The notes under the pieces are model-generated. The model did no database searches. It was not told the DNA's origin and worked only from the letters and a program-made list of their open reading frames with translations. The position numbers and the translations under genes were made by a program. This document shows positions 19,080 through 29,277 of a stretch of DNA of 64,000 nt, one piece after another. The DNA is from Sulfitobacter pontiacus (GTDB lineage: Bacteria; Pseudomonadota; Alphaproteobacteria; Rhodobacterales; Rhodobacteraceae). Positions within the stretch are counted from its first letter, which is position 1. Every line of letters starts with the position of its first letter. The DNA lies in contig NZ_CP160849.1 in NCBI RefSeq assembly GCF_040790665.1, forward strand, positions 1 to 64,000. The letters are read 5' to 3'.

Positions 19080-19900
19080 CCGATACCAACACTGGCACCA
19101 TCCTAGACAAGATCAAAGCCTACAAGCTGGAAGAGATCGCCGCCGACAAGGCCGCCAAACCGCTTGAGGCCGTAGAGGCAGAGGCGCGCGCCGCCTCGCC
19201 CGTGCGCCCCTTTGCCGACGCGTTGTTCGACGCCTCGCGCGAGGGGTACGGGCTGATCGCCGAGGTCAAAAAAGCAAGCCCGTCAAAAGGGTTGATCCGC
19301 GCCGATTTCGACCCCGCTACACTGGCCGCTGCCTATGCCGCGGGTGGTGCGACCTGCCTGTCGGTGCTGACGGACACGCCCAGCTTTCAGGGGGCCAAGG
19401 AATATCTTGTCGCCGCCCGCGAGGCCTGCACCCTGCCCGTGCTGCGCAAGGATTTCATGTACGACCCCTATCAGGTCGCCGAAGCCCGCGCGCTTGGGGC
19501 GGATTGTATCCTGATCATCATGGCCTCTGTCAGCGATGCCCAAGCGATCGAGCTTGAGGACGCCGCCGCCCAATGGGGCATGGACGCGCTGATCGAGGTA
19601 CACGACAAGGAAGAGCTGGACCGCGCCGCCGTGCTGAAAAGCCGCATGATGGGGATCAACAACCGCAACCTCAAAACCTTCGAGACGACGCTTGATACCA
19701 CGCGCCGCCTGTCGAAACATGTGGATGTGGAAAAGATGATCGTATCGGAAAGCGGGCTGAACACGCCCGACGATCTGGCCGATATGGCGAAATACGGATC
19801 GCGGGTGTTCCTGATCGGGGAAAGCCTGATGCGTCAGGACGATGTAGAGGTCGCAACCCGCAATCTGCTGGCCACACCGCTGCGGCCGGGGGGCATGTAA
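19076..19900 (+). CDS. trpC: Indole-3-glycerol phosphate synthase
   Basis: Closes the indole ring in tryptophan synthesis. 274 residues, monofunctional TIM barrel. Motifs: [15 protein letters not shown] (catalytic Lys and phosphate site), [13 protein letters not shown] (catalytic Lys), [30 protein letters not shown] and [18 protein letters not shown] phosphate-binding end. Overlaps ung by 4 bases and moaC by 1. Confidence 0.97.
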   Translation: MTDTNTGTILDKIKAYKLEEIAADKAAKPLEAVEAEARAASPVRPFADALFDASREGYGLIAEVKKASPSKGLIRADFDPATLAAAYAAGGATCLSVLTDTPSFQGAKEYLVAAREACTLPVLRKDFMYDPYQVAEARALGADCILIIMASVSDAQAIELEDAAAQWGMDALIEVHDKEELDRAAVLKSRMMGINNRNLKTFETTLDTTRRLSKHVDVEKMIVSESGLNTPDDLADMAKYGSRVFLIGESLMRQDDVEVATRNLLATPLRPGGM

Positions 19901-20373
19901 TGGCGCTCACGCATTTTGACGGCAAGGGTGACGCGCATATGGTCGACGTGTCGGACAAGCCCGTGACGTCGCGGGTGGCCGTTGCTAAAACCCACATCAA
20001 GATGTTGCGCGAAACCTTTGATATCATTACCGAAGGACGCGCTAAAAAGGGTGACGTCATGGGTGTGGCCCGTCTGGCGGGGATCATGGCTGCAAAACGC
20101 ACCGCCGATCTGATTCCGCTGTGCCACCCTTTGCCGATCACCAAAGTGTCGGTTGAACTGACACCCGATGCCGACCTGCCCGGCCTGCGCATCGCCGCGA
20201 CCGTCAAGACCACCGGACAGACCGGCGTCGAGATGGAGGCGCTGACCGCCGCCTCTGTCACCGCGCTGACCGTCTATGACATGGCCAAGGCCGTGGACAA
20301 AGGCATGGAAATCGGCGGCCTGCGGGTCGTGCTGAAAGACGGCGGCAAATCGGGCCGATACGAGGCAGAATGA
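19900..20373 (+). CDS. moaC: Cyclic pyranopterin monophosphate synthase (molybdenum cofactor)
   Basis: Completes the first step of molybdopterin synthesis after MoaA. 157 residues with the family core [39 protein letters not shown] and [28 protein letters not shown], which hold the active-site Lys, His and Asp residues. It is coupled to trpC and moeA by overlapping start/stop codons, so molybdenum cofactor genes ride on the tryptophan transcript. Confidence 0.97.
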   Translation: MALTHFDGKGDAHMVDVSDKPVTSRVAVAKTHIKMLRETFDIITEGRAKKGDVMGVARLAGIMAAKRTADLIPLCHPLPITKVSVELTPDADLPGLRIAATVKTTGQTGVEMEALTAASVTALTVYDMAKAVDKGMEIGGLRVVLKDGGKSGRYEAE

Positions 20374-21542
20374 TCTCTGTCAGCGACGCCCTGTCGCATC
20401 TCTTTGATCTCGTAACCGCCACCGAAGTGGAAGCGGTCCCGCTGCGTCAGGCCGCGGGCCGTGTGCTGGCGCGCGATGTTGTTGCCACCCGCACCCAGCC
20501 GCCTTTCGCGGCCTCCTCTATGGATGGCTATGCCCTGCGCCAGACAGAGGTCGAGCCCGACGCGATGTTCAAGGTCATCGGCGAAGCGGCGGCGGGCCAT
20601 CGGTTTGACGGTGTGGTCAAGGCCGGTCAGGCCGTGCGCATCTTTACCGGTGCCCCAGTCCCCGAAGGCGCTGATTTTGTTGTGATCCAAGAGGATACGA
20701 CCCGGCGTGGTGATCTGATCATGCTGGGCCATGACATCGGCCCCAAGACCAATATCCGCCCCGCCGGTGGGGATTTCCATGCAGGCGACACGATGGATGC
20801 GCCGCGCCTGCTGCGCCCTGCCGATATCGCGCTGCTGGCGTCGATGAATGTGGCGATGGTGCCGGTCTATGCCAAACCACGTGTCGCGATCATCGCCACG
20901 GGGGACGAGCTGGTGCAACCCGGCGAGGAGCCGAACCCCGACCAGATCATCGCCTCCAATACCTATGGTCTGGCCGCGCTGCTCGAACAGCATGGTGCGC
21001 AGTGCCGCATGATCCCGATTGCCCGCGACACGGTGCCCTCGCTGACCCAAGCCTTCACCATGGCGCAGGATGCCGATCTGATCATCACCATCGGCGGTGC
21101 CTCTGTCGGAGACCACGATCTGGTCGCCCCCGTCGCTGCCCAAATGGGGATGGACCAGTCTTTCTACAAAGTCGCGATGCGCCCCGGCAAACCTCTTATG
21201 GCGGGGCGGCTGCGTGATGTCCCGATGATCGGCCTGCCAGGCAATCCGGTGTCGGCGATGGTCTGCGGGACGGTCTTTGTCGTGCCGGTGCTGCGCAAGA
21301 TGCTGGGCCTGCCCGCCGCGCCCGCCGCACGGGTCGATCTGCCGCTTGGCGTCGATCTGCCCGCCAATGGGCCACGCGAACATTATATGCGTGCGATGGT
21401 CCGTGACGGTGCCGTCCTGCCCGAAGATAATCAGGACAGTTCGCTGCTGGGTATCCTGTCGCGCGCCGATGTCCTGATGGTCCGCCCGCCCCACGATGGG
21501 GCCCGCACTGCCGGAGAGATCATAGGCTGTATTCCCCTCTGA
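20370..21542 (+). CDS. moeA: Molybdopterin molybdenumtransferase
   Basis: Inserts molybdate into molybdopterin. 390 residues, normal for MoeA/gephyrin E-domain proteins: N-terminal domain I-II with [34 protein letters not shown], then the MPT-binding MoCF domain with [31 protein letters not shown], and [12 protein letters not shown] ... [11 protein letters not shown], and a small C-terminal domain IV. Overlaps moaC by 4 bases; last gene of the overlapping series before lexA. Confidence 0.96.
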   Translation: MISVSDALSHLFDLVTATEVEAVPLRQAAGRVLARDVVATRTQPPFAASSMDGYALRQTEVEPDAMFKVIGEAAAGHRFDGVVKAGQAVRIFTGAPVPEGADFVVIQEDTTRRGDLIMLGHDIGPKTNIRPAGGDFHAGDTMDAPRLLRPADIALLASMNVAMVPVYAKPRVAIIATGDELVQPGEEPNPDQIIASNTYGLAALLEQHGAQCRMIPIARDTVPSLTQAFTMAQDADLIITIGGASVGDHDLVAPVAAQMGMDQSFYKVAMRPGKPLMAGRLRDVPMIGLPGNPVSAMVCGTVFVVPVLRKMLGLPAAPAARVDLPLGVDLPANGPREHYMRAMVRDGAVLPEDNQDSSLLGILSRADVLMVRPPHDGARTAGEIIGCIPL

Positions 21543-21545
21543 CGG

Positions 21546-21574
21546 TTGACACAAAACAGGAACATCCCTAGAAC
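21546..21574 (+). promoter_or_regulatory. lexA promoter with overlapping SOS (LexA) box
   Basis: TTGACA (21546-21551), a 17-base spacer and TAGAAC (21569-21574) form a good sigma-70 promoter. GAAC (21560-21563), seven bases and GAAC (21571-21574) make an exact alphaproteobacterial LexA box that covers the -10 element, so LexA bound here should block its own transcription. Confidence 0.9.
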
Positions 21575-21604
21575 AAACCCCAAATAGAAACGGGGAATGT
21601 CCGG

Positions 21605-22303
21605 ATGCTGACCAAGAAACAACTCGATCTGCTGGCCTTTATTCATAAACGTGTGCAGCGCGACGGCGTGCCGCCCAGCTTTGACGAGATGAAAGAAGCG
21701 CTTGATCTGCGGTCCAAATCCGGCATCCACCGTCTGATCACAGCGCTTGAGGAACGCGGATTCATCCGCCGCCTGGCGCACCGCGCCCGCGCGATAGAGG
21801 TGGTGAAACTGCCCGATAGCTTGGGCAGCCTGTCCGGTGCGGGCTTTACCCCGCGCGTGATTGACGGCGACCGCCCCGATGGGCCGCCCCCTTCTGCAGC
21901 GCAGCCGGTCAGCGCGTCGTCCTTTGATGTGCCGATGATGGGCCGGATCGCCGCCGGTGTCCCGATCGAGGCGATCAGCACTATGACCCAATCCGTCGCC
22001 GTCCCCGGCGGGATGATCAGCGGCAGCGGCGAACACTATGCGCTGGAGGTGCAGGGTGATTCCATGATCGACGCAGGGATCAACGATGGCGACGTGGTGA
22101 TCATCCGCGAAACCTCTGTCGCGGATGATGGGGATATCGTGGTTGCGCTGGTCGAAGACCACGAGGCGACGCTCAAGAAATTCCGCCGTCACGGCAGCTC
22201 TGTCGCGCTGGAAGCCGCTAACCCCGCCTATGAAACGCGGGTTCTGCCGTCGGATAAGGTCAAGGTGCAGGGACGTCTGGTCGGGTTGATCCGCACCTAC
22301 TGA
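21605..22303 (+). CDS. lexA: LexA repressor, SOS regulator
   Basis: Represses DNA-damage genes and cleaves itself when RecA filaments form. 232 residues: N-terminal winged helix (about 1-70, [16 protein letters not shown] ... [18 protein letters not shown]), linker, then S24 peptidase domain with the Ala117-Gly118 cleavage site in GRIAAGVP, nucleophile Ser153 in GDSMIDAGI, and general base Lys191 in the ATLKKF stretch. Its promoter has a LexA box overlapping the -10 (21560-21574), so autoregulated. Convergent with comEC with a 6-base gap. Confidence 0.97.
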   Translation: MLTKKQLDLLAFIHKRVQRDGVPPSFDEMKEALDLRSKSGIHRLITALEERGFIRRLAHRARAIEVVKLPDSLGSLSGAGFTPRVIDGDRPDGPPPSAAQPVSASSFDVPMMGRIAAGVPIEAISTMTQSVAVPGGMISGSGEHYALEVQGDSMIDAGINDGDVVIIRETSVADDGDIVVALVEDHEATLKKFRRHGSSVALEAANPAYETRVLPSDKVKVQGRLVGLIRTY

Positions 22304-22309
22304 CGCTTG

Positions 22310-24358
22310 CTACCGCGGCGGCCTGTCCTTGGGCCATGCCGTCCACAACCGCGTGCCCGCCTTTTGGCGGGCCGTTTGCATAGTGACCCGCCCCTTGTCG
22401 AGGGTGAGTGCAATTGCCCCCGTGGAGCGTAACCGGTCGGGGTCAAACACATCGCAGCCGCCCGTCAGCGGCGGATCGGGCACAACTGACAGCACGATGA
22501 TCTGATCCGCACGGCACGCCCCGAACGCCGCCCGCGCGCGTTTGCCGGACAGGTGGATCACCTCTCGTTCCCCGATCTTTGACCTTGTGGGCCAACGCGC
22601 TGCGGCCCGGGCCTGATCGGCGCCGTCGCCATCATTCTCCAGCCAGTTGAGCGCAACAAAGCCTGCGCCTTTTGTCTTGCTCAGCGCACGGCCCGTGGGG
22701 GTCATCACCCCCACCAGACTGCCGGTGTCCGAGATCAGCACCGTCGGACGCTCTGCCCCGTGCCACAATACCCCCGCTGCAATCACGGCCCCCAAACCGG
22801 CAAATCGCAACCAACCCTGCCACAGCAATAGCCACAAAAACCCGAGCGCCAGCAGCGGCAGCACCCAAGGGCCGGGGGCGGCCACATGGCCCTGCGCCCC
22901 GTCGATCTCTGCCACGCCTTGCGCGACCAGCAAGATCCAGCGCAACCCTGCGCCCATGACCTGCAGGGGGATCCACTCTAGCCCCAGCGGAGCCATGACC
23001 AAGGCCGCAACGGCGGCCGGCATCACCAAGACACCCATCAGCGGGACCGACAGCAGGTTCGCGACCAAGCCATACTGCGCAATCGTGTTGAAATGGGCCG
23101 CCCCGATGGGCGCGGTAAAGCCCCCCGCCACAGCCGAGGAAATCACCGTCGCCACAGCCGGTGCCAGCCACTTAGGACCAAGCGAGACCTCGGCGTTGCG
23201 CAACCAGCCAAAGATCGCAACCAACCCCGTGGTGGCCGCAAAGGACATCTGGAACCCCGGGCCCGTCAATGCCTCTGGCCGAAGGACCAATACGATCGTG
23301 GCCGCAATCGCCACGGCCCGCAGGGTCAGCGCCCGTCGCCCGATGATCAACGCGCCAAGGGCCACGGCGACCATGATGAACGCGCGTTCGGTTGCGACAT
23401 TGCCCCCCGACAACAACAGATAGCCGCTGGCCGCCACCAGCGCCCCAGCGGCTGCGATGCTGCGCGTGGGCCAGCGCAGCGCGATCCATGGCACCAACGT
23501 CAGCACGATCCGCAACGCGCCAAAGACCACCGCGCTCAGCAACCCCATGTGCAAGCCCGAGATCGCCAATAGATGCGCAAGGTTGCTGGCGCGCAGATCC
23601 TGCAGCGCGTCCTGGCTGATGGCGCTGCGGTCGCCGGTGGTGATCGCCGTGGCAAACCCGCCTATATCACCCGGCAAGATCCGCTGAATCCGGGCCGAGG
23701 CCGCCATGCGCGCCCGAAAGACCGCCAGCCCGCCATGCCCCGCCTCAGCCGGTGTCGCCGCCAGTAAGGGGGTGCGACTGTACCCCACAGCGCCCAAGCC
23801 CGCGAACCATGCATGCCGCTGGAAATCAAAGCCCTCAGGCTCGACCGGGCCGCTTGGCGGCGACAGATGCCCCGTGGTCATCACCCCCAACCCCGGCGTG
23901 ATATCCGCGTCAAAGCGTCTGTCGCCGTGCAAGGACACGCGCACATGCAGCGGCGTGCGCGCCGCAGACACCCGTTCTAGCACGACCCGATCCAGCGTCA
24001 GCCGCAAGGCGTCGGACTGGCTGCGATCCACCGCCACGACGCGCCCCGCGATCGGGCCGTAATAGCGCCACCCCAGCACCGGCCCGCCGACAGCATGGGC
24101 CCGCCACGCCGCCAGATCAAAACCGACCAATGCAAAGGCCGCGCCCAACACCACAGGCCCCGAGATCTCGCCCGCCAGAAAGGCCGCAGCCCCCAGCAGC
24201 GCCGCCCCGCCCGCGACCCAAAGCAGGACGGTCAGCGAAGGCTCAACCCGCAGCGCAAAATAGCAGCCGATCCCCACGGCCAGACACACCGGCACCCAGC
24301 CGATCAGATGCCCCCGCTGTGCGCGCATGCTCTGCGCCATATAGGACAACAGCCCCAT
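22310..24358 (-). CDS. comEC: ComEC/Rec2 family DNA-uptake channel
   Basis: Inner-membrane channel for single-stranded DNA in natural transformation; in Rhodobacteraceae it is also required for recipients of gene transfer agents (known for Rhodobacter capsulatus). About 682 residues from the ATG at 24358; the frame stays open upstream only as antisense of gltX. Order: N-terminal membrane segments and DUF4131/OB-like domain (to ~200), then the Competence domain with the family motif ASNLAHLLAISGLHMGLLSA and around ten membrane helices, with LSGGNVATERAFIMV and GPGFQMSFAATTGLV. The C-terminal ~150 residues are a shortened, degenerate metallo-beta-lactamase-like tail lacking obvious HxHxDH metal residues. 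Lies convergent to lexA. Confidence 0.92.
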   Translation of the reverse strand: MGLLSYMAQSMRAQRGHLIGWVPVCLAVGIGCYFALRVEPSLTVLLWVAGGAALLGAAAFLAGEISGPVVLGAAFALVGFDLAAWRAHAVGGPVLGWRYYGPIAGRVVAVDRSQSDALRLTLDRVVLERVSAARTPLHVRVSLHGDRRFDADITPGLGVMTTGHLSPPSGPVEPEGFDFQRHAWFAGLGAVGYSRTPLLAATPAEAGHGGLAVFRARMAASARIQRILPGDIGGFATAITTGDRSAISQDALQDLRASNLAHLLAISGLHMGLLSAVVFGALRIVLTLVPWIALRWPTRSIAAAGALVAASGYLLLSGGNVATERAFIMVAVALGALIIGRRALTLRAVAIAATIVLVLRPEALTGPGFQMSFAATTGLVAIFGWLRNAEVSLGPKWLAPAVATVISSAVAGGFTAPIGAAHFNTIAQYGLVANLLSVPLMGVLVMPAAVAALVMAPLGLEWIPLQVMGAGLRWILLVAQGVAEIDGAQGHVAAPGPWVLPLLALGFLWLLLWQGWLRFAGLGAVIAAGVLWHGAERPTVLISDTGSLVGVMTPTGRALSKTKGAGFVALNWLENDGDGADQARAAARWPTRSKIGEREVIHLSGKRARAAFGACRADQIIVLSVVPDPPLTGGCDVFDPDRLRSTGAIALTLDKGRVTMQTARQKAGTRLWTAWPKDRPPR

Positions 24359-24484
24359 ACTTGCCCCCGTTCTCTGCACTGGGTAGATAGTCGGGGACGC
24401 TATCTCCAAAGGAGTTAGCAAATGATAAACGGCACCCCGAACGGGCGTTTTCCGTGAACTTCTGCTGCAAAGGATCCTCCGCTC

Positions 24485-25885
24485 ATGACAACGCCTGTCG
24501 TTACCCGTTTCGCCCCGTCTCCTACCGGTTATCTGCACATCGGCGGCGCGCGGACGGCGCTGTTCAGCTGGCTTTATGCACGCGGTCGGGGCGGTAAATT
24601 CCTGCTGCGTATCGAAGACACCGACCGCCAGCGCCACACCCCCGAGGCAACCGAAGCGATTCTGCAGGGCATGGCGTGGCTGGGACTGGATCACGACGGT
24701 GACGTGGTCAGCCAGTTCGAAAACGCGCCCCGCCACGCCGAGGTGGCGCTGCAACTTCTTGCCGAAGGAAAGGCCTATAAGTGCTTTGCCTCGCAAGAAG
24801 AAATCGCCGCGTTCCGGGATCAGGCCAAGGCCGAGGGGCGCAGCACCCTGTACCAATCACCCTGGCGTGACGCCGCGCCCGAAACGCATCCCGACGCCCC
24901 CTATGTCGTACGGATCAAGGCTCCGTTGACGGGCGAAACGGTCATCCACGACGCGGTGCAGGGCGACGTGGTGATCGGGAACGACCAGCTTGATGACATG
25001 GTACTGTTACGTTCCGATGGTACGCCCGTCTATATGCTGGCCGTTGTTGTTGATGACCATGACATGGGCGTGACCCATGTGATCCGCGGGGATGATCACC
25101 TCAACAATGCCGCGCGGCAGATGATGATTTACAACGCCATGGGCTGGGACGTACCGGTCTGGGCGCATATCCCGCTGATCCACGGCGCGGACGGCAAGAA
25201 ACTGTCTAAACGTCACGGCGCTTTGGGCGCGCAGGAGTATCAGGCCATGGGCTTTCCCGCGGCCGGTATGCGCAACTACCTCGCCCGTCTGGGGTGGAGC
25301 CATGGGGACGACGAATTCTTCACCGACGCCCAAGCGCAAGAATGGTTCGATCTGGACGGTATCCGCAAAAGCCCCGCGCAATTTGACCTCAAGAAGCTGG
25401 AAAACATCTGCGGGCAGCACATCGCCGCGGCGGATGATGCTGCATTGCGGCACGAGATCGAGGCCTATTTGACTGCTGCCGGTCTGCCCGCGCTCACAAA
25501 TGCGCAAGCTGACGGGTTGGAGCGGGCGATGTATTGCTTAAAGGATCGCGCGAAGAAATTTCCTGATCTCCTTGAAAAAGCTGAGTTTATCCTCGCCGAA
25601 CGCCCCATCCAACCGGACGAGAAGGCAGACAAGCACTTGGACAATGTATCCCGTGGTATGCTGACTGAATTGACGCCGCAGTTGCAGAATGTTACTTGGG
25701 ACAGAGAAACGCTGGAGGAGGCGCTGAACGGCTTTGCCGCCGCTCGGGACACCAAATTCGGCAAACTGGCGGGGCCGCTGCGCGCAGCACTCGCCGGGCG
25801 GGCAGCAACCCCATCAGTTTTCGATATGATGCTGGTACTTGGGCGTGACGAAAGCCTTGCCCGTTTAAACGATGCGGCTATCTAA
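24485..25885 (+). CDS. gltX: Glutamyl-tRNA synthetase
   Basis: Charges tRNA with glutamate. 466 residues, class I synthetase: HIGH signature as [14 protein letters not shown] near the start, the IEDTDRQR segment, and the KMSKS signature as KKLSKRHGA around residue 240, then an anticodon-binding C-terminus. AAAGGA precedes the ATG. Alphaproteobacteria often have two GluRS copies; nothing here tells whether this one charges tRNA-Gln as well. Confidence 0.96.
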   Translation: MTTPVVTRFAPSPTGYLHIGGARTALFSWLYARGRGGKFLLRIEDTDRQRHTPEATEAILQGMAWLGLDHDGDVVSQFENAPRHAEVALQLLAEGKAYKCFASQEEIAAFRDQAKAEGRSTLYQSPWRDAAPETHPDAPYVVRIKAPLTGETVIHDAVQGDVVIGNDQLDDMVLLRSDGTPVYMLAVVVDDHDMGVTHVIRGDDHLNNAARQMMIYNAMGWDVPVWAHIPLIHGADGKKLSKRHGALGAQEYQAMGFPAAGMRNYLARLGWSHGDDEFFTDAQAQEWFDLDGIRKSPAQFDLKKLENICGQHIAAADDAALRHEIEAYLTAAGLPALTNAQADGLERAMYCLKDRAKKFPDLLEKAEFILAERPIQPDEKADKHLDNVSRGMLTELTPQLQNVTWDRETLEEALNGFAAARDTKFGKLAGPLRAALAGRAATPSVFDMMLVLGRDESLARLNDAAI

Positions 25886-25999
25886 GATATGCAAAAGCAT
25901 ATTCCTGATATGCTCAACAATAACTGAGGGGCGGACCGTTTCGGTATCTCCCCAGTCGACGGCATAACGCACGTCGATAAAACGATAGGAAGGGACTTC

Positions 26000-27295
26000 A
26001 TGGCCGAAAGTACAAAATCCGCAACGTTGACCATCGACGGGAACAGCTTTGAACTGCCGATCTATTCCCCGTCGGCGGGCCCGGATGTCATGGACATCCG
26101 CAAGCTGTTCTCTCAGGCGAATGTGTTCACATATGACCCTGGCTTCACCTCGACAGCGGCCTGTGACAGCACGATCACCTTCATTGACGGTGACGAAGGC
26201 GTGTTGCTGCACCGCGGGTATCCGATCGACCAACTGGCCAGCGAATCCCACTACCTCGAAGTGTGCTACCTGCTGCTGTATGGCGAACTGCCCTCTGCCG
26301 CGCAGCTGGAAGAGTTCGAAAATCTGGTGACCAACCACACCATGATCCACGAGCAGATGATCAACTTCTTCCGTGGTTTCCGCCGTGATGCACACCCGAT
26401 GGCGATCATGGTCGGCGTTGTGGGCGCGATGTCTGCCTTCTACCACGACAGCACCGACATCAACGACGCGCACCAGCGCGAAGTGGCAACGATCCGTCTG
26501 ATCGCCAAGATGCCGACGATTGCCGCGATGGCCTATAAGTACACCATCGGTCAGCCGTTCATCTATCCGCGCAACGACGTAGACTATGCCGGTAACTTCC
26601 TGCGCATGTGTTTCGCCGTCCCTGCCGAGGATTATGTCGTCGACCCGATCCTTGCCCGTGCGATGGACCGCATCTTTACGCTGCACGCGGACCACGAACA
26701 GAACGCATCGACATCGACCGTGCGTCTGGCGTCCTCTTCTGGGGCGAACCCCTTTGCCTGTATCGCTGCTGGCATCGCCTGCCTTTGGGGGCCCGCGCAT
26801 GGTGGGGCGAACCAGGCATGTCTTGAAATGCTGAAAGAGATCGGCACACCGGACCGCATCCCTGAATTCATCGCCCGCGCCAAGGACAAGAACGACCCGT
26901 TCCGCCTGATGGGCTTTGGTCACCGCGTCTACAAGAACCACGACCCACGCGCGACCGTGATGAAAGAAAGCGCGGACGAAGTGCTTGAGCTGCTGGGTGT
27001 CGAAAACAACCCGATCCTGCAGGTCGCGAAAGAGCTTGAAAAACAGGCGCTGGAAGATCCGTATTTCGCAGAGAAGAAGCTGTTCCCGAACGTCGATTTC
27101 TACTCGGGCATCATCCTCGAAGCGATGGGTTTCCCCACGTCGATGTTCACGCCGATCTTTGCGCTGGCACGGACCGTTGGCTGGATCTCGCAGTGGAAAG
27201 AGCAGATCAGCGATCCTCAGCTGAAAATCGGGCGTCCCCGTCAGCTGTATCTTGGCGAAACACCACGCGACTATGTGGATATCGAAAAGCGCTGA
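26000..27295 (+). CDS. gltA: Citrate synthase (type II)
   Basis: Condenses acetyl-CoA with oxaloacetate, entry to the TCA cycle. 431 residues, matching the NADH-sensitive hexameric type II family. N-terminal [15 protein letters not shown] and [14 protein letters not shown], then the catalytic His in [15 protein letters not shown], the second in [14 protein letters not shown] and the catalytic Asp in [20 protein letters not shown] precedes the ATG. Ends just before a strong terminator, so probably a single-gene transcript. Confidence 0.97.
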   Translation: MAESTKSATLTIDGNSFELPIYSPSAGPDVMDIRKLFSQANVFTYDPGFTSTAACDSTITFIDGDEGVLLHRGYPIDQLASESHYLEVCYLLLYGELPSAAQLEEFENLVTNHTMIHEQMINFFRGFRRDAHPMAIMVGVVGAMSAFYHDSTDINDAHQREVATIRLIAKMPTIAAMAYKYTIGQPFIYPRNDVDYAGNFLRMCFAVPAEDYVVDPILARAMDRIFTLHADHEQNASTSTVRLASSSGANPFACIAAGIACLWGPAHGGANQACLEMLKEIGTPDRIPEFIARAKDKNDPFRLMGFGHRVYKNHDPRATVMKESADEVLELLGVENNPILQVAKELEKQALEDPYFAEKKLFPNVDFYSGIILEAMGFPTSMFTPIFALARTVGWISQWKEQISDPQLKIGRPRQLYLGETPRDYVDIEKR

Positions 27296-27312
27296 ATGTC
27301 AGTACATTAGTC

Positions 27313-27343
27313 AAAACGCCCCGCCCTCACGGCGGGGCGTTTT
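27313..27343 (+). terminator. Rho-independent terminator after gltA
   Basis: A perfect 13-bp stem (27313-27325 with 27331-27343) and a 5-base loop CTCAC end in TTTT. Located 17 bases past the gltA stop. Confidence 0.9.
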
Positions 27344-27658
27344 GCGTTTCACGGTGTGCTACCGCTGCCTGAAACCCAGGACAAAGAGAATCACCTGAAA
27401 GCTCGCCAGAAAGCGCCCCGTGATCAAAGCGCCTCTTTCCAGCCCACTGTTTCAACTCACTTTTCCCCATTTCGAAACCATAGGGTCCGAAATATGGCAG
27501 TTTTGTGTTGTTGTTTCCAAGCTGGGCATAATGGCCAAAATTGATTGACCAACCGCCCCGATCATCCCAGATTCATCGTCAATTCAGCGCAGGTTTACCC
27601 TGTGCGATGCACAGCAGACCCCAATACGCCCGCTGCCCCCCGCGGAAAGGATGACCGG
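27344..27658. other. Intergenic region before the small orphan gene
   Basis: About 315 bases, A/T-richer than its surroundings, without a convincing gene. I see no clear operator. It should contain the promoter of the 97-residue gene at 27659. Confidence 0.5.
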
Positions 27659-27952
27659 ATGAACGACCCTCGGCCTCGCCTGCAATGGGATAACGCGACC
27701 AGTCTAAGCTGCAAGACCGCACGACATCATCCCGCGCCGCAGGGATCGTTCGTGCATGATATCGAACAGAAATGTGACCAGATCGCGGTGGTCTATGACA
27801 AGGGCCAGACGCCGCCGCGGATCACGGTAAAGCAAGTGTCAGGCAGCGTTCACACGGTGCTCGCAGACGGGATAGCGGTGGCCGTGGTTGCCAGCGCCTC
27901 GCGTCCGACCCTCAACCCCGATGACGTGTTGCTGGTCGAACGCTCGGTCTAG
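27659..27952 (+). CDS. Small protein of unknown function
   Basis: 97 residues from the ATG at 27659, preceded at 8 bases by GGAAAGG. The frame is open further upstream (to 27545), but that part is Pro/Arg-rich, lacks a ribosome site and looks non-coding. The C-terminal half (KCDQIAVVYDKGQTPPRITVKQV, then DGIAVAVVASA and DDVLLVERSV) has alternating hydrophobic residues typical of a beta-sandwich or small beta-barrel. No cysteine cluster, membrane segment or signal peptide. I do not recognise the family. It sits alone between a terminator and a convergent enoyl-CoA hydratase gene. Confidence 0.65.
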   Translation: MNDPRPRLQWDNATSLSCKTARHHPAPQGSFVHDIEQKCDQIAVVYDKGQTPPRITVKQVSGSVHTVLADGIAVAVVASASRPTLNPDDVLLVERSV

Positions 27953-27957
27953 CGGGA

Positions 27958-28734
27958 TTAGCGGCCCTCGAAGCTCGCGGGACGTTTCTGCATAAAGGCC
28001 ATCACGCCCTCTTTGAAATCACGTGATTGCCCGCATTTGCCTTGTTCCTGCGCCTCTAGCGACAGCTGATCCTCCAGCGTATTGTCCCAGCTGGCGCGAA
28101 TGGCGTTCTTGGCAGCGGCATAGGCTGCGGTCGGTCCTTGCGCCAGATGCGCCGCCTTGGCACGCCAATGGTTGTCAAACGCGGCATCAGCCACGGCTTC
28201 CCAAATCATCCCCCAGTCATCCGCCTGACGGGCAGAGATTTTATCCGCGAACAAGGCCGCGCCCATAGCCTTGGCCGTGCCCATCTGGCGGGGCAACGTG
28301 TAGGTGCCGCCCGCATCGGGCATCAGTCCAATGCGCGTAAATGCTTGCAGGAAATAGGAAGATTCCGTCGCAAAGACCACATCCGCAGCCAGTGCAAGGT
28401 TCGCCCCTGCCCCCGCCGCAGGACCATTGACCGCGGCGATCGTTGGCACAGGACAATTGGTGATCGCCCGCAGCATGGGGCCGTATTCCTCGCGCAGGGT
28501 GCGTTCCAGATCCAGCGAGCCCTTGCTGCTGCTGTCGCTCAGATCCTGACCGGTGCAAAACGCACGACCGGCACCGGTGATGACCACACAACGCGCGTCC
28601 TTGCCCGCTTGGGTAAACGCGTGCTCGATCTCTGCCCGCATTTGCGTGGTCAGCGCGTTCATCTTGTCGGGGCGGTTCATGGTGACCACGGCCAGCCCGT
28701 CGGTCAGTTCATAGGTCAGGGTTTGATAGTCCAT
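27958..28734 (-). CDS. Enoyl-CoA hydratase/isomerase, PaaG-like
   Basis: 258 residues of the crotonase family: MNRPDKMNALTTQM, the oxyanion-hole pieces GAGRAFCTGQDLSD and NGPAAGAGANLALAADVVFA, and GLMPDAGGTYTLPRQMG. The Asp in LMPDAGG and lack of the second hydratase Glu fit isomerases such as PaaG (1,2-epoxyphenylacetyl-CoA isomerase) rather than a classical hydratase. No other phenylacetate genes are near, so the substrate is open. It follows ccmH on the same strand after 72 bases. Roughly half certain of the PaaG subgroup. Confidence 0.85.
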   Translation of the reverse strand: MDYQTLTYELTDGLAVVTMNRPDKMNALTTQMRAEIEHAFTQAGKDARCVVITGAGRAFCTGQDLSDSSSKGSLDLERTLREEYGPMLRAITNCPVPTIAAVNGPAAGAGANLALAADVVFATESSYFLQAFTRIGLMPDAGGTYTLPRQMGTAKAMGAALFADKISARQADDWGMIWEAVADAAFDNHWRAKAAHLAQGPTAAYAAAKNAIRASWDNTLEDQLSLEAQEQGKCGQSRDFKEGVMAFMQKRPASFEGR

Positions 28735-28806
28735 GGCGCGGGTTCCTCATCTAGATTTCCCCCGCACCTTACCCATACGACAGGCCACCGCCAGTGAAAC
28801 CCCGCG

Positions 28807-29277
28807 TTATCGCTTCAGAATGTCGTCCAGCCGCGCCTGTTCTTGTGCGCTGAGCGGGGCCTGTTCGACGGACGGTGCCTTCGCACGACCGCGCAGGTAG
28901 CCAAACCCGACCCCTGCCGCAATCAACAGCATGAGCGGTCCTGCCGCCCATAACACCCAGGTCGATCCCCGCGCAGGCGGGTTCAGCAGGACATATTCAC
29001 CATAGCGGTCGACGATATAAGCGACCGCCTCTTCGTCGCTATCGCCGGCCACCAGACGTTCGCGCAGCAGGATACGCAGGTCGCGCGCAAGGCTGGCGTT
29101 GCTTTCGTCGATGCTTTCGTTGCGGCACACAAGGCAACGCAACCCTTTCGACAAGCTGCGCGCGCGTTGCTCAAGTGCAGGATCCGAGAGCACCTCGTCC
29201 GGCTGCACGGCCCAGGTCGGTGCAACCGATAGCACAGGTGCTACAAGCAACATCAGGGCGAGGATCAGCGCTCTCAT
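28807..29277 (-). CDS. ccmH: Cytochrome c-type biogenesis protein CcmH
   Basis: Thiol-disulphide protein that keeps apocytochrome c cysteines reduced for haem attachment. 156 residues from the ATG at 29277, which overlaps the ccmF stop by four bases. Signal peptide (ALILALMLLVAPVLSVAPTWA), then the active-site motif LRCLVCRN (C48 and C51), the helical bundle and a single C-terminal membrane anchor (WVLWAAGPLMLLIAAGVGFGYL). No ccmI-like TPR extension, so CcmI must be separate. Confidence 0.95.
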   Translation of the reverse strand: MRALILALMLLVAPVLSVAPTWAVQPDEVLSDPALEQRARSLSKGLRCLVCRNESIDESNASLARDLRILLRERLVAGDSDEEAVAYIVDRYGEYVLLNPPARGSTWVLWAAGPLMLLIAAGVGFGYLRGRAKAPSVEQAPLSAQEQARLDDILKR

